Shown piece by piece: positions 17,865 through 26,535 of a stretch of 64,000 nt of DNA. The stretch spans positions 2,170,001 through 2,234,000 of the forward strand of contig NZ_CP023559.1 of assembly GCF_003006155.1 (NCBI RefSeq), written 5' to 3'. The stretch comes from Salinicola tamaricis. GTDB lineage: Bacteria > Pseudomonadota > Gammaproteobacteria > Pseudomonadales > Halomonadaceae. Below the pieces are notes generated by a model. That model was not told where the DNA came from and did no database searches. It worked only from the letters and a program-made list of their open reading frames with translations. The translations under genes and the position numbers were made by a program. Numbering within the stretch: position 1 is the first letter of the stretch; each line of letters opens with the position of its first letter.

Positions 17865-20624
17865 GTGCTGGTGAGTTTGGCCTTGCTGATCAGTTGGATC
17901 AGCTACCGGAGCCTCATGGCACAGTTCGACGAAAACCAACTGGCCAATCAAGAGAGGCAGCGCCACCAGATCAGCGTGGCGCTGCGTAGCTCCGCGTCGG
18001 AGCTGAAACAGCTAGCCGCCATCGTTGCGGCCTCGGAAGCTATGAAAGTCTCACTGAGCCAAGAAGGAAACGTGCCGATTTCAGAGGCTCTTAGCTCCCA
18101 GTGGCCAACGTTGCAGCTCGATGCTGGTGTCGATGAGCTGATGATATACGACGTGCAAGGCGAGCATCTGGCGACCTACGGTGGACTCTATAGCGAAGCC
18201 CCTGAAGTACCGCCCGAAAAAAGCTGGCTGATGAACATCATTGCCAGCGAGAGCCCTGACGATAGATTGATATGTAAGATGACGTGCCGCCAATACGTCG
18301 CCGTGCCCATCTTGGTCGAGGGAGACAACGCCGGCGTTTTGCTGCTGTCCAGATCACTGGTCGATGTGATGGGAGAGTTCCAGAGAAGCTCTGGTGATGA
18401 CCTGGCGCTGCTGTCCGAGGGAAAGGTCAATTTGGAGAAGACGGGGCTGCGCGCTGATCATCGGCTGCTGCCCTGGAACTCCTTGGTACTGGCGATGACC
18501 CACTACGACGAGACCCTGCCTCTCTTGCGCGAGGCGTCGCGCCACTTGTCGTTACCAGCACTCGTGAAACGCCATCGCAGTATCGAGTTTCGAAGGCAGC
18601 AGTACATGATTGGCGCCGTCGCGTTGAACCAGGCCGGTTCATCAGGTGGCGGGGGTGGTTATTTCATTTCTTTCGATAATGTGACGCAACAGTTGGCTGA
18701 AATAAAAGCCTCGACGCGATCTGTTGCGCTGGCCAGCGTGACGGGATGGCTCTGGGCCGAAGCTTTTCTTTTGCTCATTCTGTGGCGCCCTACACGAAGA
18801 ATTCGCACGCTCAGCCTGTACCTTCCCGGCCTCGCCAAAGGGGAGTTCGAGGACGTTAGAGGACGAATCTCTCGCCACTATTCCGGCAAGGCCCGCGATG
18901 AGATCGACGTGCTTTCCGATACGGCCGTCGAGCTTTCCTTCCAGTTGGAAGCCCTGGAAATGGAGGTAAAGTCTCGAGGCATCGAGCTGGAAAACCAGGT
19001 GGATGCGTTGGAGAGGGAGCGGGATCTCGTCAATAATCTCATGAACTCTGCCCAGGTTCTGGTCGTCGTCCATGATGGTGACGACAAGATACTGCTGGCC
19101 AATCGCTATGCCGCTTTCATGGTCGGCAAGGTGAGTGACGAGTTGATGGGACAATCTTTCAAGAGCTGTTTCTTGCCTCTGGGTGGTGAATGGGGTTTGT
19201 CGTCACTCCCGGGGCGCTCTGAAGAGAGCGAACTGCATGCGCTGGATGGCTCGAGTAAAGCGATTACCTGGAGTCATGCGCCGCTCGTATCCTGGTCGAG
19301 CGCACCGGGCGCGATGGTGTCCGTTGGGGTGGATATCACGGAACGCAAGAATGCCGAGATTCGGCTTGCCTGGTTGGCCCATCGTGACCCCTTGACCGAA
19401 CTCTATAATCGACGTTATTTCGAAGAAGCGTTGGCCAGAGCCGTCACACCGCACAATAGCGGGGCCATGCTCTATCTGGATCTGGACCGGTTCAAGGAGT
19501 TGAACGAGTTAGGTGGTCATCAGGCTGGTGATAGATTGCTCGTCATGATTTCCGACATGTTTCGCGATCAACTTGGTCATATCGGCTTAGTGGCGAGACT
19601 TGGCGGTGATGAGTTCGCCATGTTGCTGGAGAACGCGAGTGCAGAACGAGCCGTCGAGGTGGCAGAAAAAATCATACTGAGTCTGGATGAAATCAGTCTT
19701 GATGTGGATGGACAAAAGTATCGTGCTGTCGCCAGTATAGGTATTGCCTGCTATCCGGAAAATGGTGGGTCGCCAAAAGAACTCATGGCTAGCGCCGATT
19801 TTGCAATGTATCGCGCAAAAGAGGATGCCCTGAAAAGGTGGCATCTACTGTCATCCAGTGCGGATCGGGAGTCACTGCAAAAGCGCGTCTATTGGGAAGA
19901 GCAGATAAGATACAGCCTGGAAAACGATGGCTTCGAACTTTGGCGTCAACCGATCAGAAGTGTCAGTGGGAACGAAGCGGAGCACTATGAGCTTTTGCTG
20001 CGTATGATCTCGTCGGACACCGGGGAGATCGTTTCTCCTGGCCTGTTTATCCCTGTGGCGGAGAGAAGTGGTCAGATTCTCGCGATTGATCGCTGGGTAA
20101 TTTCGAACAGCTTGAACATGATGCGATCGATGCCCAGCTCATCGATACGATTTGCACTCAATGTCTCGGGCCAATCGCTTAGAGACGAGGCGCTGACCGA
20201 TTTCCTGGAACAGCAGTTACGTGCCAATGACGTGGCACCAGAAAGGCTGATCATCGAGGTAACGGAAACAGCGGCAGTGACGGATTTCGCGACGGCGCGA
20301 GCGATTCTTCAAGACATCCGGAAAATGGGTTGTGCAATAGCGCTGGATGACTTTGGCGTTGGGTTCAGTAGTTTCTATTACTTGGATCAGCTGCCTGCTG
20401 ACTACATCAAGATCGATGGCTCTTTTATCCGCGATCTTCCGGAAAACAGAAGGAGTCAGATGATCGTAAAGGGTATTGCTGAAATCGCCAAGGGGTTCGG
20501 TAAGTATACGGTCGCCGAGTTCGTCGACAGACAGGAAGTCTACGACATTCTCAAGATGTACGGCATTGACTATGTTCAGGGATATTGGGTGGGGCGCCCT
20601 GAAAAGGCGTTTCCTGACAGTTAA
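17865..20624 (+). CDS. Membrane GGDEF-EAL protein with periplasmic CACHE-like sensor and PAS domain (locus A)
   Basis: A c-di-GMP synthase/phosphodiesterase of about 919 residues. Order: membrane segment (1-18), periplasmic dCACHE-like sensor (about 20-275) with a CKMTC cysteine pair, second membrane segment (about 288-308), HAMP-like and coiled-coil linker, PAS (about 385-500), GGDEF (about 505-670) with RLGGDEFAM, EAL (about 685-915). EAL residues YELLLRM, NVSGQ, EVTET, LDDFGVGFSS, YIKIDG and VQGYWVG are present, so both activities look possible. GTG 17865 is the first start in frame. An ATG at 17798 overlapping the barrel stop (TGATG) in another frame suggests the true start is there and one base is miscalled between 17801 and 17830. 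Confidence 0.88.
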   Translation: MLVSLALLISWISYRSLMAQFDENQLANQERQRHQISVALRSSASELKQLAAIVAASEAMKVSLSQEGNVPISEALSSQWPTLQLDAGVDELMIYDVQGEHLATYGGLYSEAPEVPPEKSWLMNIIASESPDDRLICKMTCRQYVAVPILVEGDNAGVLLLSRSLVDVMGEFQRSSGDDLALLSEGKVNLEKTGLRADHRLLPWNSLVLAMTHYDETLPLLREASRHLSLPALVKRHRSIEFRRQQYMIGAVALNQAGSSGGGGGYFISFDNVTQQLAEIKASTRSVALASVTGWLWAEAFLLLILWRPTRRIRTLSLYLPGLAKGEFEDVRGRISRHYSGKARDEIDVLSDTAVELSFQLEALEMEVKSRGIELENQVDALERERDLVNNLMNSAQVLVVVHDGDDKILLANRYAAFMVGKVSDELMGQSFKSCFLPLGGEWGLSSLPGRSEESELHALDGSSKAITWSHAPLVSWSSAPGAMVSVGVDITERKNAEIRLAWLAHRDPLTELYNRRYFEEALARAVTPHNSGAMLYLDLDRFKELNELGGHQAGDRLLVMISDMFRDQLGHIGLVARLGGDEFAMLLENASAERAVEVAEKIILSLDEISLDVDGQKYRAVASIGIACYPENGGSPKELMASADFAMYRAKEDALKRWHLLSSSADRESLQKRVYWEEQIRYSLENDGFELWRQPIRSVSGNEAEHYELLLRMISSDTGEIVSPGLFIPVAERSGQILAIDRWVISNSLNMMRSMPSSSIRFALNVSGQSLRDEALTDFLEQQLRANDVAPERLIIEVTETAAVTDFATARAILQDIRKMGCAIALDDFGVGFSSFYYLDQLPADYIKIDGSFIRDLPENRRSQMIVKGIAEIAKGFGKYTVAEFVDRQEVYDILKMYGIDYVQGYWVGRPEKAFPDS

Positions 20625-20657
20625 CGCAGCTTTCAGTGTGCGACGTTTGGGGACCAT

Positions 20658-21431
20658 ATGAGCCTGTACGATCAGTTCAATGATCGATTCGAGTTTGTCT
20701 TGGCGGTAAGCGAGCAGGAGCGACATCAGGTATATCGCCTGCGCTATCAGATCTACACCCGCGAGTTCGGACACGAGATGCCCGGCGATCCGCAGCGCGG
20801 TCTCGAATACGACGCCTTCGATCAGTCCGCACTGCACTGTCTGGTCAGGCGGCGCGACACGGCCGAGGCAGTCGCTTGCATTCGGGTCATCTACCCCGGC
20901 CGAGATCACGGGATACTGGCCTCGATGCCCATTGAGTCGAATGCTGCGGGATACTTCGTCAATCCTTTGCTGACGCCCTGCAATCTACCTCGACGATTGG
21001 TCTGTGAAGTGTCCAGAGCTGCGATACTCGGCAAATACCGAAAAAAGCGTGCGACTGACGATCATTGGGGGGCGGCGGAGTCGGGATTCCCCTCCTCAGA
21101 GCAGGACTATAAAGTGGCGTCGTTGTTGGGCGTCTCGGTCTATCTGGCGTCGACCGTGATGATCGGTTTGCTGGATCGACAGCACGCCTTCGCGTTGATG
21201 GAGCCCCGATTGGCCCGATTGCTTAGGCGCTTTGGTTTGAACTTCCTCCAGATCGGTGCCGAGCAGCAGTTCAACGGCATACGTGCGGCTTACTATGTCG
21301 ATCAGCATCGAGCTCGGGAGAACCTCAAGGATGAGCTCGCTCGCTTCTACAGCCGAATCGCCCACTCTCTTGCCGGTCAATTCAGGCAGAATTTCCGGTC
21401 GAGACCAAGAGCGATTGCCCTTGGACGGTGA
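20658..21431 (+). CDS. PEP-CTERM/exosortase-associated acyltransferase, LuxI-like fold
   Basis: A 257-residue protein of the family annotated as PEP-CTERM/exosortase system-associated acyltransferase, related to acyl-homoserine-lactone synthases. Hallmarks of the LuxI fold are visible: YRLRYQIYTREFGHE near residues 25-39 (R and W/F region), EYDAFDQSALHCLV near 53-66 (the D-x-F-D pair) and RLVCEVSRAAI near 115-125 (E-x-S-R). It starts 33 bases after the GGDEF-EAL stop, so it is probably the fourth gene of the same operon. No exosortase or PEP-CTERM protein is in the window. Product and substrate are unknown; an acylated signal or lipid is possible. Confidence 0.78.
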   Translation: MSLYDQFNDRFEFVLAVSEQERHQVYRLRYQIYTREFGHEMPGDPQRGLEYDAFDQSALHCLVRRRDTAEAVACIRVIYPGRDHGILASMPIESNAAGYFVNPLLTPCNLPRRLVCEVSRAAILGKYRKKRATDDHWGAAESGFPSSEQDYKVASLLGVSVYLASTVMIGLLDRQHAFALMEPRLARLLRRFGLNFLQIGAEQQFNGIRAAYYVDQHRARENLKDELARFYSRIAHSLAGQFRQNFRSRPRAIALGR

Positions 21432-21590
21432 TGTCAGGCGTGCCGGCTCTTTTGCAGCGCTTTGTCATGCAAGACGCTGCATATGTTGCTCGTGCTTCCA
21501 TCCATGCCGTTGGCTGACTGCTGACCGGCCCCTACCGTCGCGCGCCCCGGCGTAGCGCCGCTACCCCAAGGCTTGCCGGTCGCCTCGCGA

Positions 21591-22667
21591 TCAGAGTGCC
21601 TCGGCGATCGCCCGGCCCAGGCTTTCGGTGGTGCCCTGACCCTTGACGTCCGGGGTGAGCAGCGTGCGGTCGTCGCTGGCCAGCACGCGCTCGATGGCGC
21701 CGACGATGGCCGCGCCAGCAGCGTCGTGCCCGAGATGTTCGAGCATCATCGCGCCGCACCAGATCTGGCCGATTGGGTTGGCAATGCCCTTGCCTGCGAT
21801 ATCCGGGGCGCTGCCGTGGACCGGTTCGAACAGGCTGGGGAACTTGCTTTCGGGGTTGATGTTGGCCGAGGGCGCGATGCCGATGGTGCCGGTACAGGCC
21901 GGGCCGAGGTCGGAGAGAATGTCGCCGAACAGGTTGCTGGCGACGACCACATCGAACCAGTCCGGATGCAGTACGAAATTGGCGGTCAGGATATCGATAT
22001 GGAACTGATCCACGCCAATCTCGGGGTAGTGTGAGGCCATCGCCTTCACCCGCTCGTCCCAGTAGGGCATGGTGATCGAAATGCCGTTGGACTTGGTCGC
22101 CGAGGTCAGCTTCTTGCGCGGGCGGCTCTGGGCCAGCTCGAAGGCGTACTTGAGCACCCGGTCCACTCCGGTCCGGGTCATCACCGTTTCCTGCATCACC
22201 GTCTCGCGTTCGGTGCCTTCGAAAATCTTGCCGCCGATGCTCGAGTACTCGCCCTCGGTGTTCTCGCGTACCACGTAGAAGTCGATATCGCCGGGATGGC
22301 GGTCGGCCAGCGGGCTCTTGATGCCCGGCATCAACCGGCAGGGGCGCAGGTTGATGTACTGGTCGAAATGACGCCGGAACTGCAGCAACGAGCCCCACAG
22401 CGAGATATGGTCGGGCACTTTCTCCGGCCAACCCACCGCACCATAGAAGATTGCGTCGAACCGCGACAGGGTGTCGAACCAGTCGTCCGGCAGCATCTGA
22501 CCGTGCTCGAGATAGTAGTCGCAGCTGCCGAAGTCGAATGTCTCGAACTCGAGCGCAATGTCGAAACGGCGTGCAGCGGCCTCGAGCACGCGCAGGCCTT
22601 CCGGCACCACTTCGGTGCCGATGCCATCTCCAGGGATGACGGCGATGCGATGGGTCTGGCTAGCCAT
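21591..22667 (-). CDS. Tartrate dehydrogenase / D-malate dehydrogenase family
   Basis: An NAD-dependent, metal-dependent beta-decarboxylating dehydrogenase of the isopropylmalate/tartrate/D-malate family, 358 residues. Motifs: AVIPGDGIGTEVVPEGL, GAVGWPEKVPDHISLW (typical of the tartrate branch), INLRPCRLMPG, VRENTEGEYSSIGG, and the metal-binding SNLFGDILSDLGP. The nicotinamide-site EPVHGSAPDIAGKG is also present. ATG 22667 has GAGGTAA upstream. It is divergent from a LysR gene, the usual arrangement for ttuC/dmlA-type loci. Sequence cannot decide between tartrate and D-malate. Confidence 0.88.
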   Translation of the reverse strand: MASQTHRIAVIPGDGIGTEVVPEGLRVLEAAARRFDIALEFETFDFGSCDYYLEHGQMLPDDWFDTLSRFDAIFYGAVGWPEKVPDHISLWGSLLQFRRHFDQYINLRPCRLMPGIKSPLADRHPGDIDFYVVRENTEGEYSSIGGKIFEGTERETVMQETVMTRTGVDRVLKYAFELAQSRPRKKLTSATKSNGISITMPYWDERVKAMASHYPEIGVDQFHIDILTANFVLHPDWFDVVVASNLFGDILSDLGPACTGTIGIAPSANINPESKFPSLFEPVHGSAPDIAGKGIANPIGQIWCGAMMLEHLGHDAAGAAIVGAIERVLASDDRTLLTPDVKGQGTTESLGRAIAEAL

Positions 22668-22854
22668 GGGGATTACCTCATGAAGTCGATGAGAGGATGG
22701 AGCGCGTCGGCGGGCGTCCCTCGGGAGCGCAGGGCAGGTCCTTGCCGTCGACCCGGGCGACCTCGATGGTGAAGTGCGCGAACCCCGGAAACAGGCGCGC
22801 GACTCGCGTGCCTGCCTGCAGATATGCCTGCAGTGTATGCCCTCTCGCCGCGGC

Positions 22855-22869
22855 GATAATCGGGCTATC
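22855..22869. promoter_or_regulatory. Candidate LysR-type binding box
   Basis: A GATA-N7-TATC dyad lies just upstream of the LysR gene in the divergent tartrate dehydrogenase/LysR interval. This is the spacing of a LysR T-N11-A box, but the arms are only 4 bases, so the call is tentative. Confidence 0.3.
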
Positions 22870-22904
22870 ATGCAAGCCATTGTTGAATACAGGTGGAGAA
22901 TGGT

Positions 22905-23818
22905 GTGGCGGCGCTCGACGATCTGGCCTTTTTCCAGCATATCGCCCGGGCGCGCAGCCTGACCGGGGCGGCGCGCGAGCTGGGGCTATCACTCTCCGCG
23001 GTCAGCAAGCGGCTGCAGCAGCTGGAGCTGCGGCTGGGCGTGGCGCTGGCGACCCGTACCACCCGGCGCCTGACGCTCACCCCCGAGGGGGAGCGCTACC
23101 TGCAGCGCGGCGCGCTGATCCTCGACGATCTCGGCGAGCTCGAGAACTCGCTGCGCGAGCAGGGCTCGGCGCTGAGCGGCCGGCTACACGTCAACGCCAC
23201 CTTCGGCTTCGGTCGACGCCATGTGGCGCCGCTGCTGTCGCGCTTCGCCGCCTGCCCCCCCAGCTCTCACTGCAGTTGGAGCTGAGCAATTTCCCCCGCG
23301 GGCTCGACGCCCAGGGCGTGGACATCCACATCCGAGTGGGCGAGCCGCCGGATGCGCGCTGGGTCGCTCGGCGGCTGCTCGCCAACCGCCGTATCCTGTG
23401 CGCCGCCCCCGCCTATATGGCCAGCCGGCCACCGCTGCGTGCGCCGGAAGAGTTGGCCCAGCACGACTGTCTGGTGATCCGCGAGAACGACACCGACTAT
23501 CCGCTGTGGCGCTTCGAGGCCAAAGCCGATCCACGTGAACAGCGCACCGTGCGCGTGCACGGCCGGCTTTCCAGCAACGATGGCGAGGCGATGACTCGGC
23601 TGGCGCGTGATGGCCATGGTGTGCTGTTGCGCTCCTGGTGGGACGTGCATGCGCTGCTCGCGCGCGGCGAGTTGGTCGAGCTGTTGCCCGAATGGCGCGG
23701 CGTGGCCGCAGATTTCCATCTGCTCTACAGCGCGCGTGCCCGCGAGAGCCTGCGGGTCAAGCGCTTTGCCGAATTCATGGTGGCGGAAATGGCGGGGCGG
23801 GTGCCGCCGCTACCCTAG
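22905..23818 (+). CDS. LysR-family regulator divergent from tartrate dehydrogenase, frameshifted as read
   Basis: A LysR-type activator or repressor. The winged helix-turn-helix is in the first frame: FFQHIARARSLTGAARELGLSLSAVSKRL, residues about 7-35, shown here as AARELGLSLSAVSKRLQQLE. The effector-binding domain is in a second frame from about 23262 and includes IHIRVGEPPDARWVARRL and LCAAPAYMA. The break is at a run of C (23256-23262). Joined length of about 304 is normal. GTG 22905 is preferred, with GGAG 7 bases upstream. It probably controls the divergent dehydrogenase in response to tartrate or malate. Confidence 0.82.
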
Positions 23819-23867
23819 CTTGGGTACGCAGCGTGTTGCTCGGGTATGGCCCGGCAAAACAGCCAGA

Positions 23868-23898
23868 CAAAAAAATGCCCACCAGGGGATGGTGGGCA
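23868..23898 (-). terminator. Intrinsic terminator after the betaine/choline-type binding protein gene
   Basis: A perfect 8-bp stem (TGCCCACC, 23876-23883, with GGTGGGCA, 23891-23898) and 7-base loop, followed on the minus strand by eight T. It also lies 50 bases past the plus-strand LysR stop, but the T tract favours the minus strand. Confidence 0.85.
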
Positions 23899-24043
23899 AG
23901 TAAGGGATCATTCAAGGGAACACCTACTCAGAGTGCCGCTGTGTCGGTTAGTTCCCGGCGGGATCAAAAAAATCTCGAAAAAATGTAACGCTTTTTTGCT
24001 GTGGGGCGGAGCGCGTCCGGCGCCCGGCCTCAGCCGATGTGGA

Positions 24044-24985
24044 TCACAGCGAGAATGCCGCCCTTACTGCCGGCCAGGCGGGCTCGCCGGCGGTGGTCTT
24101 GACGCCCTCCAGCATCGCACGCACCTGCTCTGGATGCGCGCCGATCCACGCCTTGGCCACCGCCTGCTGCGACTCGCCGACTTGACCGTACTGTTGGATC
24201 ATCCAGCTCTGCTCTGCCGAGGAGAAGGTGAACTGATCGAAGAAGGTCACCAGGTTGGGATGCGCCTTGGCGTAAGTGCTGGCGATCAGTGTGCGCACGT
24301 CGCTGGCGCCGTTGCCCTTGCCGAACAGATTCTTGCTGTCGCTCAGATAGTGCATCGGGAATTCCAAGTTCATCCAGTGCGGCTTCCAGCCGACCCACAC
24401 GATCGGCTCGTGGTTGTCGATGTGGCTCTTGACCGCGCTGAGCATGCCCACGGTGCTGGTGTCGACCAGCGTCCAGTCGCCCAGCCCCCAGGTGTCGGCG
24501 TCGATCGCCTTGTGCAGGATCTCGCTCGCCGCCGAGCCAGCACCGAAGCCGTAGATTTCACCACCGAACTCGTCGCGATGGGCGTCGAGGTCGGCAAAAG
24601 AAGTGATGCCGCTGTCGTAGATATACTCGGGCACCGCCAGGGTCATCTGCGCGCCGGTCACATTGGTGGCCAGGCGGCGCACGCTGCCTTTCTCCTCCAG
24701 CGGCGCCAGCATCGGCTGCTGAGCCGGCAGCCAGGCCCCCAGGAAGATGTCGACATCACCGCTGTCCAGGCCCTGGTAGATGACCTGCAGCCCGATCTCC
24801 TCGGTCTTGGGACGATAGCCGAGCGTGCTCAACAGCTGGCTGGCAATTTCGGTCTTGACGCTGATGCCGGGCCAGGCTGGCGCCCCGAAGACGATCGTGT
24901 CGTCCGCGGCCTGGGCCGCCGGCATGGCGCTCAGGCTCAGGTAGGCGCCCAGCAGCAGGGCGGGCAGGGTGGTCGCATATCTCAT
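24044..24985 (-). CDS. Quaternary-amine (glycine betaine/choline/carnitine) ABC substrate-binding protein
   Basis: A 313-residue periplasmic protein of the OpuAC/ProX-ChoX type. Sec signal: MRYATTLPALLLGAYLSLSAMPAAQA. Domain landmarks are FGAPAWPGISVKTEIA, VIYQGLDSGDVDIFLGAWLP, IYGFGAGSAASEIL and PIVWVGWKPHWMNLEFPM, where the aromatic residues would cage a trimethylammonium group. No ATPase or permease gene is adjacent, so it is an orphan binding protein here. It shares the strand and a 47-base gap with the downstream-transcribed gamma-butyrobetaine hydroxylase gene, which points to carnitine or gamma-butyrobetaine as ligand. Confidence 0.83.
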   Translation of the reverse strand: MRYATTLPALLLGAYLSLSAMPAAQAADDTIVFGAPAWPGISVKTEIASQLLSTLGYRPKTEEIGLQVIYQGLDSGDVDIFLGAWLPAQQPMLAPLEEKGSVRRLATNVTGAQMTLAVPEYIYDSGITSFADLDAHRDEFGGEIYGFGAGSAASEILHKAIDADTWGLGDWTLVDTSTVGMLSAVKSHIDNHEPIVWVGWKPHWMNLEFPMHYLSDSKNLFGKGNGASDVRTLIASTYAKAHPNLVTFFDQFTFSSAEQSWMIQQYGQVGESQQAVAKAWIGAHPEQVRAMLEGVKTTAGEPAWPAVRAAFSL

Positions 24986-25032
24986 TGTCGTTCTCCTTGA
25001 TAGCGGGTAAGGGCTAGCGGTGGTGCGCTCTC

Positions 25033-26283
25033 TCAGCGTGTCAGCACGCGCAGGTGCGACTGCAGCATGTCGAGGTCGAGATAAGTGCCCTGAAGATGAC
25101 GCTTGCCGGTGTTGGGATCGAAGGCATGACGCCCGTGCAGCACGCGGCGGTTGTCGAACGCCACCATCTGCCCCGGCGCCAGGGTCAGCTCGACCCGGCG
25201 CTGTGGCTCGCGCAGCACCTGCCAGAAGGTGTGGTAGGCGTCGTACCAGGCGTCGATCTGCGCCAGCGGCAGGCTCAGGGTATCGCGAATCCAGTTGTTG
25301 AAACGGATCTCGCGCGGCTCGCCGGCAGTATCCAGGTCGATGACCGGCTGGCGCACGGCGATATCGTGGCCATCGTCCTGAAAGCGAAAGTCGATGGGTG
25401 TTTCGCTGAGCATCCGAAACGCCTGCGGGTCGCGCTGGCGCAGCTCGCGCGCGGCGGCAAAGCCGTCGGTGAAGCTCGACTCGCCGCCTTCAGCGTCGTT
25501 CTCCAGGCAGTAGAGCAACTGGATGTCCGGCGGCTGGCGCCAGTTGGGCAGATCGGTGTGCAGCTCCAGGCCGATCGCGGTATAGGCCGCGTTGTTCGGA
25601 TTGGGTACCGAGCGCACATCGAAGCGGGCGCCGAAGTTGGTGGCGCGCTGCGGGCCGATGTGCTCGGCGATGCGGGAAACCGTTTCCGGCTCGCGCGGGC
25701 CGTCGTCGAGCAGTACCAGGCCGTCGCGCAGCAGCGCCTCGATCCAGCGGCGGCGCCCGGCCTGGCTGTCGTTGAACTCGGTATAGGCCACGTGCCGCGG
25801 GGCGAAGCCGGGCTGCCACGGCTCGGCGCAGGGCAGCAGAGTGTCCAGCGCCTGGCCGGGACGGCGCTGGTGCAGCCAGCCGGCATCGAAGCACGAACGA
25901 TGGCCGTCGGCCCAGATCAGGCTCAGACACTCGGCGGCGACTTCCAGCTCGGCCACGGCGTCGTCGCTGCCGAGATTTGTCCACAGCGGGTCGTCGAGCA
26001 GCGAGTAGAGCCGTTCGCGGGTCAGCGGGTGGCGGCACGCCGAGCAGGCGCAGTGATCGCGCAGCCAGCGCTGGGGGAACTCGCCGCGACTGCCATCGGC
26101 CCAGGTCAGCACCACCCGGCGTGACTGCCGCCTGGCCTCCACCAGGGCGACGTCGGGCGCGCCCTCGCCCTGGCGATAGCGGCGCAGCTCGGCCATCTCG
26201 ACGCGGGTGTCGGCGTCCGCGGCAGAAGCGGTGTGGAAGGCATTACCGGATGACAAGACTCGAACTCCCGATGGCGTGGCCAT
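25033..26283 (-). CDS. Gamma-butyrobetaine hydroxylase-like 2-oxoglutarate dioxygenase
   Basis: A 416-residue protein with the two-domain layout of gamma-butyrobetaine hydroxylase: an N-terminal DUF971-like zinc domain (WLRDHCACSACRHPLTRERL, with C-x-C-x2-C and His) and a TauD/TfdA dioxygenase domain. The iron site is LELHTDLPNW (H-x-D) and RRVLHGRHAF (second His). ATG 26283 is used; a later ATG at 26196 is possible. Known members convert gamma-butyrobetaine to L-carnitine using Fe(II) and 2-oxoglutarate. The neighbouring quaternary-amine binding protein and divergent LysR gene support an uptake-and-conversion unit. Confidence 0.85.
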   Translation of the reverse strand: MATPSGVRVLSSGNAFHTASAADADTRVEMAELRRYRQGEGAPDVALVEARRQSRRVVLTWADGSRGEFPQRWLRDHCACSACRHPLTRERLYSLLDDPLWTNLGSDDAVAELEVAAECLSLIWADGHRSCFDAGWLHQRRPGQALDTLLPCAEPWQPGFAPRHVAYTEFNDSQAGRRRWIEALLRDGLVLLDDGPREPETVSRIAEHIGPQRATNFGARFDVRSVPNPNNAAYTAIGLELHTDLPNWRQPPDIQLLYCLENDAEGGESSFTDGFAAARELRQRDPQAFRMLSETPIDFRFQDDGHDIAVRQPVIDLDTAGEPREIRFNNWIRDTLSLPLAQIDAWYDAYHTFWQVLREPQRRVELTLAPGQMVAFDNRRVLHGRHAFDPNTGKRHLQGTYLDLDMLQSHLRVLTR

Positions 26284-26535
26284 CTCTTGTGGGCGAATGA
26301 AGAATGAGCGGATAAGCGATAGGCGAGTGAAGGGGCGCGGCGACGCCTCACGTCTCGCGGTATCGATACAGGATGCGGAGAGTGACAAAGCGTGACAAAC
26401 GATTAATCTATCGGCTAAGGCCAAGCTGAGCTAATGCTGGGCTTATTTCAGCCAAAAGCGTGGTCTACGCCCGACATCGTATGTCAGCCGGCGCGTAAGG
26501 CCGTCTGCCGATCCCCATCCTACAAGAGAGTCGCT

